Source of the DNA: CAWAHD01 sp963781785
Lineage (GTDB): Bacteria; Planctomycetota; Planctomycetia; Isosphaerales; Isosphaeraceae
Assembly (NCBI GenBank): GCA_963781785.1
Contig: CAWAHD010000002.1
Span: 1,922,001 to 1,986,000 of the forward strand
Direction of reading: 5' to 3'
DNA: 64,000 nucleotides
Numbering within the stretch: position 1 is the first letter of the stretch; each line of letters begins with the position of its first letter. Below, piece after piece: positions 35,933 to 46,740 of this stretch. Below the pieces are notes generated by a model. That model searched no databases, had not been told where the DNA came from, and was given only the letters and a program-made list of their open reading frames with translations. The translations under genes were made by a program, and so were the position numbers.

Positions 35933-36577
35933 ATGAGAGACCAAGCGAAGCCGGAAGAGGAGGACGAAACGCAGGATCTGCTGCTCCGGATCCAGGGTGG
36001 TGATCCACGCGCGTTTGACGAGCTTTTCACCCGCCATCGCGCGGCGCTCTATCGAGCCGTGGCGCGGCGGATTGAGCCGTCACTCCGATCGCGGGTGGAC
36101 CCGTCGGACGTGGTGCAGGAAGCGCAGCTCGACGCCGCCCTTCGGCTTCCGGATTTCATCGCGCAGGCCGATGCCGTTCCGGCTGTGGATTCTGCGGACT
36201 GCCCTGCAAAGACTCTTGAAGCTCAGGCGGCACGCGACGGCGGCCCGGCGCGACGCCGGGCGGGACCGCCACTTTGATTTATCAGCGGGCTCGTCAGCCG
36301 GGGCTCCGCCGCCGGAAACCTTCGCCGTGGCTGGACCATCCCCCAGCCAGCAGGCCACCGCCCACGATACCGCGCGGCGGCTGCACGCGACATTGCAGCA
36401 CCTGGGCCAGCCCGACCGTGCCATACTCGCGCTGCGGGCCATTGATGGCTTGTCTTACGAGGACGCAGGCGCGCTTCTGAACATCGAACCCGCCGCGGCG
36501 CGAAAGCGTTATGGGCGGGCGCTCTTCGCCTGCGCGTCTTGCTTCTGGCGGAAGGTCTCACGGAGTCGCACCTGTGA
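35933..36577 (+). CDS. ECF-type RNA polymerase sigma factor, two frame breaks
   Basis: The start at 35933 has a GGAGAG ribosome site. The sigma-2 region reads DPRAFDELFTRHRAALYRAV and SDVVQEA. The sigma-4 region reads LGQPDRAILALRAIDGLSYE and AARKRYGRAL. Breaks at about 36170-36178 and about 36510-36520 separate the domains; corrected, the end reads VLLLAEGLTESHL with a stop at 36577. The stop overlaps the kinase start by four bases. Such sigma/kinase pairs are common in planctomycetes, and the kinase probably acts in the same pathway. Confidence 0.88.
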
Positions 36578-38913
36578 ATCGAAACCCAAGCGGTACGGCG
36601 TCGATGGAGTCAATTGTCGCTCAGGCAGCCGATGAATACCTCGAGCAGCTCGGGCGCGGCGAGATCCCCGATCTTTCCGACTACGCGGCGCGCTATCCGC
36701 AGGTTGCCAGCGTGCTGCCCCAGGTTCTTCCCGTGCTGCGGATCATTCAGACGCTGGCTCCGATGGATGAACCCGGTGAGGCGCGCGTGGTTGCTCCAAG
36801 CGTGCTGGGCGAATTTCACGTGATCCGTGAAATCGGTCGCGGCGGGATGGGCGTCGTGTACGAGGCGGAGCAAGTCTCGCTGGGGCGGCGGGTCGCGCTG
36901 AAAGTGCTGCTCTCTTCTGGCGGAGACAACGCCAAGCAGCTCGCGCGGTTCCAGATCGAGGCCCAGGTCGCGGCGGCCTTGCATCATCCCCACATCGTGC
37001 CCATCTTCGCCGTGGGGTGCGACCAGGGTGTGCACTATTACGCCATGCAACTCATCGAGGGCCGCTGCCTGGCGGCCCTCTTGGCCGAGCGCCGGCGGGA
37101 TGCCAGGGATGGTTTGTCCCAGGCGATCGTCAGGACCGACGGTGATTGGGCGGCGCGCCAGCGCGTGCGCGAGTCCGCCGAGTTGGCGATTCAAGCGGCA
37201 GAGGCGCTCGAGCATGCGCATGGCCTCGGCGTCTTGCACCGGGACGTCAAGCCTGCCAACCTGCTGGTCGATTCGAGCGGCCACCTGTGGGTGACGGACT
37301 TCGGTTTGGCCCGCTTGCACGGAAGTGGCGACCTGACGGCGAGTGGAGACTTACTTGGCACCGCGCGCTACATGAGCCCTGAGCAGGCAGGCGGCGGTCG
37401 AATCCTCGACGCGCGCACCGATGTCTATTCGCTGGGCGCGACGTTGTACGAGATGCTGACGGGCCGGCCTGCGTTCGATGGCACCGACCGGCAGGCGCTA
37501 TACCGACAGATAAGCGACGACGAGCCCGTCGCCCCGCGCAAGCTCGACCCGGCGATTCCGCGAGACCTGGAGACGATCGTCTGCAAGGCGATGGCCAAGG
37601 AGCCCGATCAACGGTATGCCACGGCGAGGGAGCTCGCGCTCGACTTGCGCAGGTACTGCGACGACCGCCCCATCCGGGCCCGCCGTCCCAACCTGGCCGG
37701 GCGACTGGCGCGATGGTCGCGTAGGCATCGAAAGGCCGCGGTCGCCGCCAGCGCCCTCGTCGTGGCGATCGCCCTTGGGTGTGCGGCCGGAATGGCGCGG
37801 CTCTGGCAGGAACAGCGGCTCACGATGGCTGCCTTCAACAACGCGCGAGCAGCAAGGGCCCGCGAGCGCCAGGCGCTGCTCTTCGCATTCTCGGTTTCGG
37901 ACCAGATCGCCGGCAGAGCGCTCGCCAGAGTCGCCGCTCACGCCAGCGCTGCGCCCGGATCCGCGAGCGCTCTGCCGGAGGCAGCGCAGGACCGCGACTT
38001 CTGCCGCACGGCCCTGGAGTACTACGAGAGAATCGCAATCGCTGATCGCGATGATCCGTCGACGCGCGCCGTCGCGGCAGCAGCGTTGCACCGCATCGGA
38101 TTCATCCGCACCATCTTGCGAGCGCCCCGGGCCCGGGAGGCGTTTCAAGAGTCCATCGCGCTCTACGAGCGCTTGATCCAGAGCGATCCAGCCAGTGAAG
38201 AGCTGCGCTGCGAGCTGGCAGTCACGCACAGTGACCTGCTGGTTCTCGAGCGGCAAAGCGGTCGCGCTTCCGAGGCAGCCAAGCGGCTCGAAGACGTGGT
38301 GACGCTCCGGCAGGGCATTTTGAGCGACTTTCCCGCTAACTGGAGCAACGCGATCAGCCTGGCCTATTTTCAGATCGAGCTGTGCGAGCAACTGGCGGCG
38401 CACGGTCGGTCGGACGAGGCATTGCAAGTTCGAGAGCGCATTCGCGCAACCGCTCAGCGAGCCATCCAAGAGGGCTGGAGCGACGCGCGGGTTTGCAACA
38501 ACCTGTCCTGGTTCCTGGGGAGCCGTCCCCGATCGGCGAAACGAGACGTCGCGCTAGCGGCTGCGCTCGCCAGAAAGGCGGTCGACCTCGCACCAAAGTG
38601 CGGCACGTTCTGGAACACCCTGGCAGTCGCCCAGTATCGTTGCGGCGAGTGGAGTCGAGCCGAGAAAACCCTGGGAGAGTCGATGCGGCTGCGAGCTGGC
38701 GGCGACGCCAATGACTGGCTGTTTGTCTCGATGGTTTGGCACCGGCTGGGACAGGCGGATGAGGCCACGTGCTGGTACGAACGTTCGCTAAAATGGCTGG
38801 AAACACACGCACCCCGCGACACCCAGCTCGCCGCGTTCCGTGCCGAGGCCGAATCTTTGCTGGGGTTGCGAGAAAGCGCACCCGAACCGAAATCCGTTCG
38901 ATCGGGCAATTAG
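36574..38913 (+). CDS. Membrane-anchored Ser/Thr protein kinase with TPR-like C-terminus
   Basis: 779 residues from a GTG in the four-base overlap with the sigma gene. The N-terminal ~60 residues (DEYLEQLGRGEIPDLSDYAA) are the planctomycete-type leader. The kinase domain (about 90-360) has GRGGMGVVYEAE, catalytic Lys in VALKVLL, HRDVKPANLL, DFGLARL and GTARYMSPEQAGG, so it should be active. A membrane helix follows (AAVAASALVVAIALGCAAG, about 388-410), then tetratricopeptide-like helices to the end. Likely an extracytoplasmic sensor linked to the sigma factor. Confidence 0.93.
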   Translation: MNRNPSGTASMESIVAQAADEYLEQLGRGEIPDLSDYAARYPQVASVLPQVLPVLRIIQTLAPMDEPGEARVVAPSVLGEFHVIREIGRGGMGVVYEAEQVSLGRRVALKVLLSSGGDNAKQLARFQIEAQVAAALHHPHIVPIFAVGCDQGVHYYAMQLIEGRCLAALLAERRRDARDGLSQAIVRTDGDWAARQRVRESAELAIQAAEALEHAHGLGVLHRDVKPANLLVDSSGHLWVTDFGLARLHGSGDLTASGDLLGTARYMSPEQAGGGRILDARTDVYSLGATLYEMLTGRPAFDGTDRQALYRQISDDEPVAPRKLDPAIPRDLETIVCKAMAKEPDQRYATARELALDLRRYCDDRPIRARRPNLAGRLARWSRRHRKAAVAASALVVAIALGCAAGMARLWQEQRLTMAAFNNARAARARERQALLFAFSVSDQIAGRALARVAAHASAAPGSASALPEAAQDRDFCRTALEYYERIAIADRDDPSTRAVAAAALHRIGFIRTILRAPRAREAFQESIALYERLIQSDPASEELRCELAVTHSDLLVLERQSGRASEAAKRLEDVVTLRQGILSDFPANWSNAISLAYFQIELCEQLAAHGRSDEALQVRERIRATAQRAIQEGWSDARVCNNLSWFLGSRPRSAKRDVALAAALARKAVDLAPKCGTFWNTLAVAQYRCGEWSRAEKTLGESMRLRAGGDANDWLFVSMVWHRLGQADEATCWYERSLKWLETHAPRDTQLAAFRAEAESLLGLRESAPEPKSVRSGN

Positions 38914-39074
38914 CTCGATCTATGCATCCGTTCTGAATCCGCTAACGCTCGCCCGGCAGCCGTCGCGTCGTTTCGATCGCGCCGCCGACGAGCCTGCGCT
39001 GGGAATGCGCGCGGAGTCGGCCCGCCGGTGCGTACAGGACGCAACGAACGGGCCTTTTACAGGAGCTTGCAACC

Positions 39075-39849
39075 GTGACACACTTTGATTCCCGCCGGGT
39101 ACTCGTTTTTGCCGTCGCGGCGGTGGCTGTTCTCTGGATGGCCATCGTCCCGCCTTGGCCACCGGACGCCCGCGCCGACTTGATCTACAACGTGACCGCG
39201 GCGGGCTCAGACGACTTCGTTCCATTTGAGAATGACGGCACGCCCAACCGTCCCCTCGGCGGTCGCATGGGCAACGAAATCACCTTCGCCGGTACGGCCC
39301 GCTATCTCGATCACGTGCAGGTCGTCTTCGCGTCGATTGGCCCGAAGGAGATCGACACATATACGCTGGACCTATACAAGAACGACGGTCCGATTGACCC
39401 GAGCAGCGGCCTGCACGAACCGGGCACGCTGATAGCAGAGGTTACAACCCAGGCCTCGAACATTCCGTTGCCCGGTAACGGTGCCTACGGCATCGACTGG
39501 AACTTCAGCCCGATTCTGGTGCCTGATTCGCTGACCGCAATCGTGAGCTCGAGCTACAGCACGACGACGCCCGGGCAATTGATGGGCCCATTCGTGGCCG
39601 TCGCTCCTCCTCTTGTGGGAAGCTGCGCTCAACACGATGTGGTACGGTGACGGCACGCCCGGCAACTGGACGGCAGATAGCTCGTGGGCCATTAGCGACG
39701 GCGGTGCCACCAACTTCATCGACGAGCGGTTCGACGCGTTACAATCGGTACCCGAGCCATCATCTCTTCTTCTCATGGCGCTGGGCGCTGGCGGCGCGCT
39801 CGTGCTGGGCACGAATTGGCGCGGTGGAACCAATTCGCGAACGAACTGA
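39075..39849 (+). CDS. PEP-CTERM sorting-domain protein, frame break
   Basis: A signal peptide (about residues 8-36) precedes a beta-rich body (FAGTARYLDHVQVVFASIG). The C-terminal sorting tail is VPEPSSLLLMALGAGGALVL with a basic end. The tail lies in another frame; one base near 39611-39615 joins FVAVAPP to LWEAALNTMWYGDG. PEP-CTERM proteins are processed by exosortase and are usually extracellular; the body's binding role is unknown. Confidence 0.85.
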
Positions 39850-40106
39850 ACGCCGGGCGCGGCACTTCGAAGGCTCGCTGCGCGGCGGCCGGAACATGCG
39901 AATCGAGCCGCGATGGAGGTGAGCAGGGCAGCGACGCGAGCCTCGCGCGCCTCCACTTCCTCGTGGGAAAGAGGCCGATCAAAACGGCGATACACGCGGC
40001 GATGCCGACCGGTGCAATCACGTTCATGGCTGTGCTCCGCCGGGATGGAATCGATCTCATTATCATCCCGATGAGCAAACTCGGCTCCGGTGTGCCACAA
40101 TTCCGC

Positions 40107-43100
40107 TCACCGAGATGGTGTGATTGCCTTCGTCCTGGGAAGAACTGCAAACGTCGTGTCGGTTGCGCTTAGCAGAACACCCGCTGCGCTCGCCACACCA
40201 TCTGGGGCTGCTACGATGACTGCGATCTGGCCGCCGCCGGCGAACTTCTGCTTCCCGTCGATCATCAGCGTGACGGTGTCGGTCGATGGGTCGTAGTTCG
40301 ACGTGAAGGCGACTGGCTTCTGTACGGTTTCTGTTTTTTTCGTCAGGTGCTTTTTCGTTGTCCAATCGATTTGATAATTGGCGGCAAGACCGGCGGTGGC
40401 GGCATTCATTGCAGTGCTGAATCGGAGAGCAAAGCCCGCGAATACCGGTGCGCTGCGCGGCTTGCCATGCCGACTTCTCTTGTCGATCAAAACAACCTGC
40501 TCACTGATGATCGTCGGGGGTGGTACGACCGGCGTTACGGTGAGCGGGTTGGTCACCGCGGCGCTCAAGCCGCCGGCGACTGCGCGGATCGTTTCGCCAT
40601 TGGCTGCCGCGTTCAGCGTCAGACCGCTGAAGCTCGCCACTCCGCTTTTGGCCTGCACCGTCGTTGTAAAGGCCGGGTCGTTCGGGACCGACACCGTCAC
40701 ACTGCCGTCGAACGCGGAGGCCACGTTGCCGTACGGGTCTTCGGCAGAGATGACCAGATCAAAAACCTGACCCGCGGCAAGAGGATCGAGCGGCGGTGTC
40801 GTCACGACCAGTTTCGTTGCAGCGCCCGGCTCCACGTTGATGGAGCTCGATTTCGCCGGATCGAGCACGCCGCTTTCGAACGTGATCGAGATGGTCCCTG
40901 CGGTGTCCGGGGCCAGGTTGGCGAATGTGGCCACGCCGCCCGAGACAGTCGCGATGATCGAACCGTTGAGCGCGCTTGTCGCGCTCGGAAGCGACACAGT
41001 CACCACCGAATGATTGTCCCCAGTTTCGAGGTTGCCGAAGCGATCCTCCTCGTCGATCACCGGCTGGATGACGAATGCCTGGCCGGCGGTCGCGGTCGAG
41101 GACGGCTGTGTCGCGATCACCAACCGGGCGGCCGGACCCGGGCTGATCGCGAAGCTGTTACTCGCGCCCGGAGAGGCCAGGAGCCCGTCGGACGCCGACA
41201 TGGTGTAGCTTCCGGTCTTGTCGATCGTCAGGCCGGCGAATGTCGCGACACCGCTCGTGGCGGCCGTGGTGACCGTGCTCGATCCGCCTGAGAACGTACC
41301 GCCGTTCAGCGTCAGAGAGACCGTCGAGCTGTCACTCGGGACGACGTTTCCATAGGCGTCTTCGATTGCGACAGTCACCGGGGGGCCAATGGGCTCGCCC
41401 GCGGTTGTTCCGGTCGGTTCCTGCACAAAGACCGCCTGGCTGCCGGCGGCGGGACTGACGTTGATTCCCAATTGCGCGCCGGTGATGGCGGGGTTCATCG
41501 TATCTCGAGCGGAGATTGACTGCGTCCCCGCGCGATCGAGAGTGAGCGCGAATGTGTGAGTCCCAAGGTCGCCGGCGGTGAAAGCGTAGTCGGCTGGCAG
41601 AACGGCTGTGCCGTCGCTGCTCGTCAGGGCCATTGTGCCCGTGTAGCCGGTGGCCACGTTGCCGTAGGCGTCATACGCGGTGACGGTGACGGAATTGGCC
41701 GCCCCCGCGGTGTCCAACTGCGGGAACCCAGCAACCGCGAAGCTCGCGGCCGCGGCGGACTGCACCGTGATGCCAGTCTCGCTGGCCGTGAGACTGGTTG
41801 CGCTGGTATCGACTGCGGTGATGATCTGCGTCCCTGCCGAATCCAGCGTCACGACGTACATGTGGGTTCCCGCGTCGGCGGCGCCATAGGTATAGGTAGC
41901 CGGCAGAACGGCGCCAGGGTCGCTGCTCGAGAGGCTCACGGTGCCGGTGTAGCCGGTCGCCACGTTGCCGTAGGCGTCATACAGGGTGACGGTGACCTGA
42001 TTGGCCGACCCCGCGGTATCTGTGGTCGGGAAGCCGGCGATCGTCAGCCTGCTCGCCGCGGCTGGCTTCACGTCGATGTTGGTCTGGGAACCCGTGATGC
42101 CCGACGTCGTCGAATCGGTGGCGGTGATCGACTGCGACCCGGCTGTCTCGAGCGTCGCGGTGAACGAGACCATCCCTTGCTCTTCGGGGGTGATGGTGTA
42201 AGCGGCCGGGAGGACTGCCCGGCTGTCGCTGCTGGTGAGCTGCACCGTGCCAACGTAGCTCGTGGCCACGTTGCCATAGGCGTCAACGGCAGAGACCGTG
42301 AACGTCTCGGGACCGCCCGCCGTGTCCGTGGTCGGGAACCCGGTCACCCTGAGCGACTGGGCGGCGCCGGGCGCGACCGTGATGTTATCTTCGGTGCCGG
42401 CGATGGCCGGGTTCGCGCTGTCGGTCGCGGTGATCGCCTGGGTGCCGGCGGTCTTGAACGTCACGCTGAACGTGTGGATGCCGTCGTCGGCCGCGGTGAA
42501 CGTGTAGTCTGCCGGTAGCACGGCCTGAGAATCCGTGCTGGTGAAATCCACTGTGCCGATATAACCGGTGTCTGTGCCGCCATTGGGATCAAGCGCCGTG
42601 ACGGTGAAGGTTTCTGATGTTCCCGCGGGGGTCACCGCGGGCACGCCCGCGATGCTCAGCAGATCGGTCGAGCCGGAGGCGGTCAGCCGGATGGTCTCGG
42701 TGAACGCGTCGGAGATTTCGCCGTTGATCCCATTGCGGTTCTGATTCATGTCGTTGCCGTACCAGTCCTGGATGTCGGAGCCCACTCTCAGCGTGTAGGT
42801 GCCGGCGGCGGTCTGGGCGGGGAACGAGACCTGGAATTCGTGATCGTTCGTGGTGGAGACCGGGTTGACGCTCACTTCGCTTGTGGGGATGACCCCGCCG
42901 GGGCCGCTCAAGGTGACTTGGGCGGCGGTGAAGGTCGCGGGATTGATCTCCTCGTTGAAGGTCAACTGCACGGTGGCCAGACTGCCGGGGCGGTTGATCG
43001 AGCCGTCGGGGCTGGCGGAGACGACGTACGGTCCGTCGGTGTTGGCCACGGCGGCCCCCGCGTTCACAACGCCGCCGGTGGCCACCTTGCCTTCGAGCGC

Positions 43101-44600
43101 AGGGTCTGGGGTGACGGTATCGAGGAGCGCGTCGATGACCTGGCTCATCGTCCAGCTCGGGTGGGCCGCCTCGACCAGGGCGACCGTGCCGGTGACAAGA
43201 GGCGCGGCCATCGACGTGCCGCTCTGGGTCCCGTAGCTGCCATCGGACAACATGCTGTACACGTTCACGCCGGGTGCGGCGAGCTGGACCGTGGTCTCGC
43301 CGTAGTTCGAAAAGGACGCCAGGGCCCCATTGCTGTCGATGGCTGCGACCGAGATGACGTTGGGGTATTGCGCCGAATACGCCGCTGGGCTGAAGAAAAC
43401 GGTGTCATCGTCCGCGCCGCTGTTGCCGGCCGCCGCGACGATGATCACCCCGTTCTCGTCGGCATATTCAATGGCTGCTTCGAGCGTGGGATCGTTTCCC
43501 GTCGCGCCCCAACTGGCATTGATGACCTTGGCGCCGTGAGCCACCGCGTGGTCGATTGCAAGGGCGGCCGCGGTGTCGGTCCCGTTGGCCGAGGAATCGA
43601 TGAATGCCAGCGGCATGATCTGTGCGTTCCAGACCAGGCCTGCGCCTCCGGTCGCGTTGTTGGTCATCTCACCGATCTCGCTCGCCGTGAAGGTGCCATG
43701 GCCCAGGTCATCGAGCGGGTTGTTGGTGTCGGTGACGAAGTTCCAACCGATCAAGTCATTGGGGTCTGCCGTGTCGCCGTCCTGCGTGTTTGGCACGCTG
43801 GGATTCACCCAGCCGCCGGCACTCGTCGAGGCGAGGACGTCCGCCCCGGTAATGAAGCCGTCGCCGTTCGTGTCTTCGATCTTTCCGAGGCCCTGGTTGA
43901 TCGGATTATTCAGGTCGGTGAACGTGATGGCCCCGTCGCTAGAGACGTCCGTCAGGTTGCCGATCACGGTGGCGGGGATTTCGGGCTGGTTGAGCCACAC
44001 ATTGTCGTAGATATCGGGAAGGTTGTAGTTCAGGCCGCTATCGACGTCCGCGACGATCACCTTGTCCGAGCCGGTGGTGACGTTCCATGCCGCGGGGGCA
44101 TTGACACCCCAGGTGCCATCCAACTGCCACTGGCTGCCGTTTACATAGTCCGGGTCGTTGGGCGCCGTGAGCAGCCCGACGGTCTGCACCGGCTGGGCGT
44201 ACTCGACCGCCGGGTTCGTCGAAAGAGCCGCCGCAAGTTTGCCAATGTTGGCAGTGGGCCCACCGACCGTGTACAGCCCCGAGATCGCCGTCAGCGAGAC
44301 GGTTGCGTCCTCCGACGTGATCAGGGGCATCAATTGGGAAATGGCCGAACCCGGCTGGAGTTGCAGGTTGATCGTCGCGTCCGCAGCTGCCGAAACGGGT
44401 GGCTGTGGCAGCGGCGGCGGACCGACGATCGTCAAACTCGACAGCATCGTCCGGGTCTCGATCTCATCGATGCCCACGCCGAACCGCGCGTTCTGGCAGC
44501 GCCGTCGCGGCGTCGCGGCCGCCCGACGGGCGCGCGCCCAATCCCCGATCAATCGTCGGATGCCCGGACTCCGCGCCCAACGACGGCGCTCGTGGGACAT
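40107..44600 (-). CDS. Giant secreted subtilase (S8) with Ig-like repeats
   Basis: 1497 residues from the ATG at 44600 (GGGAG ribosome site). An N-terminal RRCQNARFGVGIDEIETRTML element resembles the planctomycete LExR-LLS export/anchoring motif. The S8 triad is seen in VADVDSGLNY, DDLGHGTFTA and GTSMAAPLVTG. Between Asp and His lies an EF-hand/dockerin-like insert (DTNGDGFITGADVL). After the protease domain come a Big-like domain and at least four ~100-residue repeats (YGNVATGYTGTV, SSD, AVLPADY, GTQSITATD), then further invasin/filamin-like domains. Cell-surface or extracellular protease. Confidence 0.92.
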   Translation of the reverse strand: MSHERRRWARSPGIRRLIGDWARARRAAATPRRRCQNARFGVGIDEIETRTMLSSLTIVGPPPLPQPPVSAAADATINLQLQPGSAISQLMPLITSEDATVSLTAISGLYTVGGPTANIGKLAAALSTNPAVEYAQPVQTVGLLTAPNDPDYVNGSQWQLDGTWGVNAPAAWNVTTGSDKVIVADVDSGLNYNLPDIYDNVWLNQPEIPATVIGNLTDVSSDGAITFTDLNNPINQGLGKIEDTNGDGFITGADVLASTSAGGWVNPSVPNTQDGDTADPNDLIGWNFVTDTNNPLDDLGHGTFTASEIGEMTNNATGGAGLVWNAQIMPLAFIDSSANGTDTAAALAIDHAVAHGAKVINASWGATGNDPTLEAAIEYADENGVIIVAAAGNSGADDDTVFFSPAAYSAQYPNVISVAAIDSNGALASFSNYGETTVQLAAPGVNVYSMLSDGSYGTQSGTSMAAPLVTGTVALVEAAHPSWTMSQVIDALLDTVTPDPALEGKVATGGVVNAGAAVANTDGPYVVSASPDGSINRPGSLATVQLTFNEEINPATFTAAQVTLSGPGGVIPTSEVSVNPVSTTNDHEFQVSFPAQTAAGTYTLRVGSDIQDWYGNDMNQNRNGINGEISDAFTETIRLTASGSTDLLSIAGVPAVTPAGTSETFTVTALDPNGGTDTGYIGTVDFTSTDSQAVLPADYTFTAADDGIHTFSVTFKTAGTQAITATDSANPAIAGTEDNITVAPGAAQSLRVTGFPTTDTAGGPETFTVSAVDAYGNVATSYVGTVQLTSSDSRAVLPAAYTITPEEQGMVSFTATLETAGSQSITATDSTTSGITGSQTNIDVKPAAASRLTIAGFPTTDTAGSANQVTVTLYDAYGNVATGYTGTVSLSSSDPGAVLPATYTYGAADAGTHMYVVTLDSAGTQIITAVDTSATSLTASETGITVQSAAAASFAVAGFPQLDTAGAANSVTVTAYDAYGNVATGYTGTMALTSSDGTAVLPADYAFTAGDLGTHTFALTLDRAGTQSISARDTMNPAITGAQLGINVSPAAGSQAVFVQEPTGTTAGEPIGPPVTVAIEDAYGNVVPSDSSTVSLTLNGGTFSGGSSTVTTAATSGVATFAGLTIDKTGSYTMSASDGLLASPGASNSFAISPGPAARLVIATQPSSTATAGQAFVIQPVIDEEDRFGNLETGDNHSVVTVSLPSATSALNGSIIATVSGGVATFANLAPDTAGTISITFESGVLDPAKSSSINVEPGAATKLVVTTPPLDPLAAGQVFDLVISAEDPYGNVASAFDGSVTVSVPNDPAFTTTVQAKSGVASFSGLTLNAAANGETIRAVAGGLSAAVTNPLTVTPVVPPPTIISEQVVLIDKRSRHGKPRSAPVFAGFALRFSTAMNAATAGLAANYQIDWTTKKHLTKKTETVQKPVAFTSNYDPSTDTVTLMIDGKQKFAGGGQIAVIVAAPDGVASAAGVLLSATDTTFAVLPRTKAITPSR

Positions 44601-44916
44601 GGCGTGGAACTCCCTTCGGCGGCTACGCCATGGAGGTGCGAAGGCAGAGGCTCGCGGCTCGCTCAGTCCGCCTGCGGCTCGCTCGTTGTAGTAGTCTAAC
44701 CCACGATTTGGGCCTTGGGATTTGGCGGCAATGAACGGCTCAGCGCGGGCCGCCAATGTCGTCTCAGCGAGCGCGAAACTTGATCGTGATTGATGATAAG
44801 ACTTGTGGAAAAATCGGAATGATCGGTCGGCTCGTGCATCTCGGGCGTTGCGCTGGTCGTCTGGATAATCTGTAAGCTATAGCGGAATCGCCAGGACCCT
44901 GGATCCAACCGACGGC
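44601..44916. other. Intergenic region upstream of the subtilase gene
   Basis: No gene supported. AT-richer near 44770-44880 (GATTGATGATAAGACTTGTG), the likely promoter stretch of the subtilase gene. It is also the 3' end of the membrane-protein gene. Confidence 0.5.
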
Positions 44917-46671
44917 TCACTGGCGTGAAAGCCTCGAGTCCCACCCAACCGGGCGAACCGCGGATCCCGCGGCGATCAATCGGCGCCGCCTATTGAGCCC
45001 GATCCGGCGATGCGACCCGTATGCCGGGATTGAACCAGCGTCGCTGCTGCCGTTACGCGGGCTCTCCGCTCTGGCTCTGGAACGAAAGACCACGGCAACG
45101 TGATCCTCGTGAACCGGCTCGAATAGCGGGTCGAGTCGAAGGATTGCCGCCAGAGCGGTCGTGCGATCGGCAACGATGATACGAGCCGTCTGGAACTCGG
45201 AGTCGGTCCAGCGATAACACCTCCCAGACCAGATTCGTTCCGAGCGGTCGATTCGCTCGTCACCGTGCAGATTCGTTCGTCCGTCGATCGTCACGGGATA
45301 ACCCGGGAGCCTCCAGATCAGGTACCCCCCCCAATTCAACTGGTTGTAGATCGGCCCGGGTGACACGTTTCTCACGAGGTAATCCGCAGCTTGTTCGGGA
45401 TAGGTATGCTCCACAGCTCGCTCTAGACGGCCCGGCGAGATGTCGTTCCACCACGCAGTGAGTCCGGCCAGCAATAGAACCAGCCCGCTCACTGCCAGGA
45501 CGCGCGGCCAAGTGTAGACAAACCTCTCCGAAATCGAAATTGATCTCGGGACTTCGCTCGTCAGAACGACGAGCGCCGCGAGAACCAGTACCCACCCGTC
45601 GCGGGCCGAATGAAACCCCAGGTAAACCGCGACGGCGAGCAGCGTCAAAAGATACGCTTGGCGAGAAGGGCGCCGCCCTAACTTGAAAGCCGCGGCTCCG
45701 GCCAAGCCGACGAGGCACCAGTCGCTCAGTGTGCGGAATTCGGGCGCTCGGTGTTCCTGGATGCAGTTGAACACCAAAGAGTGGCCGCCATATTCGAGCA
45801 CCGGCCGGTACACCCCGAATCCGTACGGATTGATGCCCGTCGCGAGCAGACACGCCGTCAGCATGCTCAGAAGCAATAGTCGGCCGCCGGGTCGCCTGGG
45901 CTGGGCGGCCCTCTCGAGGACGCGGTCGTCGATGAACCCACAAACAACCGCGAGGCCCAGCAGGCCGAGCCCGTAGACGAATTGAATGTGAAGGTTGGTC
46001 CAGAGAGCGAACATCGGCGGCAGTAGCCAGATCCACTGTGGTCGTCGTCCGGAGCGGATCTGTTCGATCGCCGCGAGCGTCAGGATGCAAAAGAGGATCG
46101 AGAAATGCCAGGGACGCTCCGAGTCAATCGTCAAGAGTGCCAGGAATGCGGCCGCCAGCAGGACGGCAATCCTGACGAACCTTGGCTCCCGACTGCCGAG
46201 CAGCCAGTGCAAAGCGACGGCGACCGCGTACACCATCACCGTGCGAAGCAGCCAGATTCCCAGGAGCCCAGACGTGCGAAAGAGACCGAAAACAAGGATT
46301 TCAAACATCCAGCTATAGGCTACCCACGGGCGCCCGTGGCCAAATGTGGAGAACGGGTCTGTGGCGGGGACCCGGGTGTGCTCGACCAGCCATTGGCCCG
46401 TCCTCAAATGCCACCAGATGTCCGGGTCGAGAACGGGCTGGCTCAGGAAGATGAGAGGCAAGGCATAGAGGACCACAAGCAGCCCAACCCGTCGAACGAC
46501 CGGCTCCCACGCGCGGCAAACGCTCAAAGAGTGCGAGCGGGAGCCGCGCTGATACTCGGTTGCCGTGGAGATCCCGGTCTCGACCGGTCGATCCGCCGCG
46601 ACGGCCGAGAGCGGCGCCTGACCATCCGCGCTCCTTGAGGCTCCTGGCGCCGGTCCAGCGTGTGAGCTCAT
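44917..46671 (-). CDS. Polytopic membrane protein, GT-C-like
   Basis: 584 residues with roughly ten membrane helices. The first loop has DPDIWWHLRTGQWLVEH and FSTFGHGRPWVAYSWMFE, a signature of a planctomycete membrane family resembling GT-C glycosyltransferases, with acidic DPD after helix 1. The last ~150 residues form a soluble domain (NQLNWGGYLIWRLPGYPV). Donor and acceptor are unknown. The last ~45 residues are Arg-rich and may be out of frame; an alternative frame stops at 44976. Confidence 0.75.
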   Translation of the reverse strand: MSSHAGPAPGASRSADGQAPLSAVAADRPVETGISTATEYQRGSRSHSLSVCRAWEPVVRRVGLLVVLYALPLIFLSQPVLDPDIWWHLRTGQWLVEHTRVPATDPFSTFGHGRPWVAYSWMFEILVFGLFRTSGLLGIWLLRTVMVYAVAVALHWLLGSREPRFVRIAVLLAAAFLALLTIDSERPWHFSILFCILTLAAIEQIRSGRRPQWIWLLPPMFALWTNLHIQFVYGLGLLGLAVVCGFIDDRVLERAAQPRRPGGRLLLLSMLTACLLATGINPYGFGVYRPVLEYGGHSLVFNCIQEHRAPEFRTLSDWCLVGLAGAAAFKLGRRPSRQAYLLTLLAVAVYLGFHSARDGWVLVLAALVVLTSEVPRSISISERFVYTWPRVLAVSGLVLLLAGLTAWWNDISPGRLERAVEHTYPEQAADYLVRNVSPGPIYNQLNWGGYLIWRLPGYPVTIDGRTNLHGDERIDRSERIWSGRCYRWTDSEFQTARIIVADRTTALAAILRLDPLFEPVHEDHVAVVFRSRARAESPRNGSSDAGSIPAYGSHRRIGLNRRRRLIAAGSAVRPVGWDSRLSRQ

Positions 46672-46740
46672 CGGACACTCCAGACGGTCAGCCTATCCTT
46701 CGCAAGGTTCGAAATATCGAATTCAAGCCTGAGAGAATGA

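Noticed and set aside
42840..44699. 619-residue frame on the plus strand
   Set aside because: Complete shadow of the subtilase gene on the other strand, with the low-complexity Arg/Gly/Val composition of an antisense frame.
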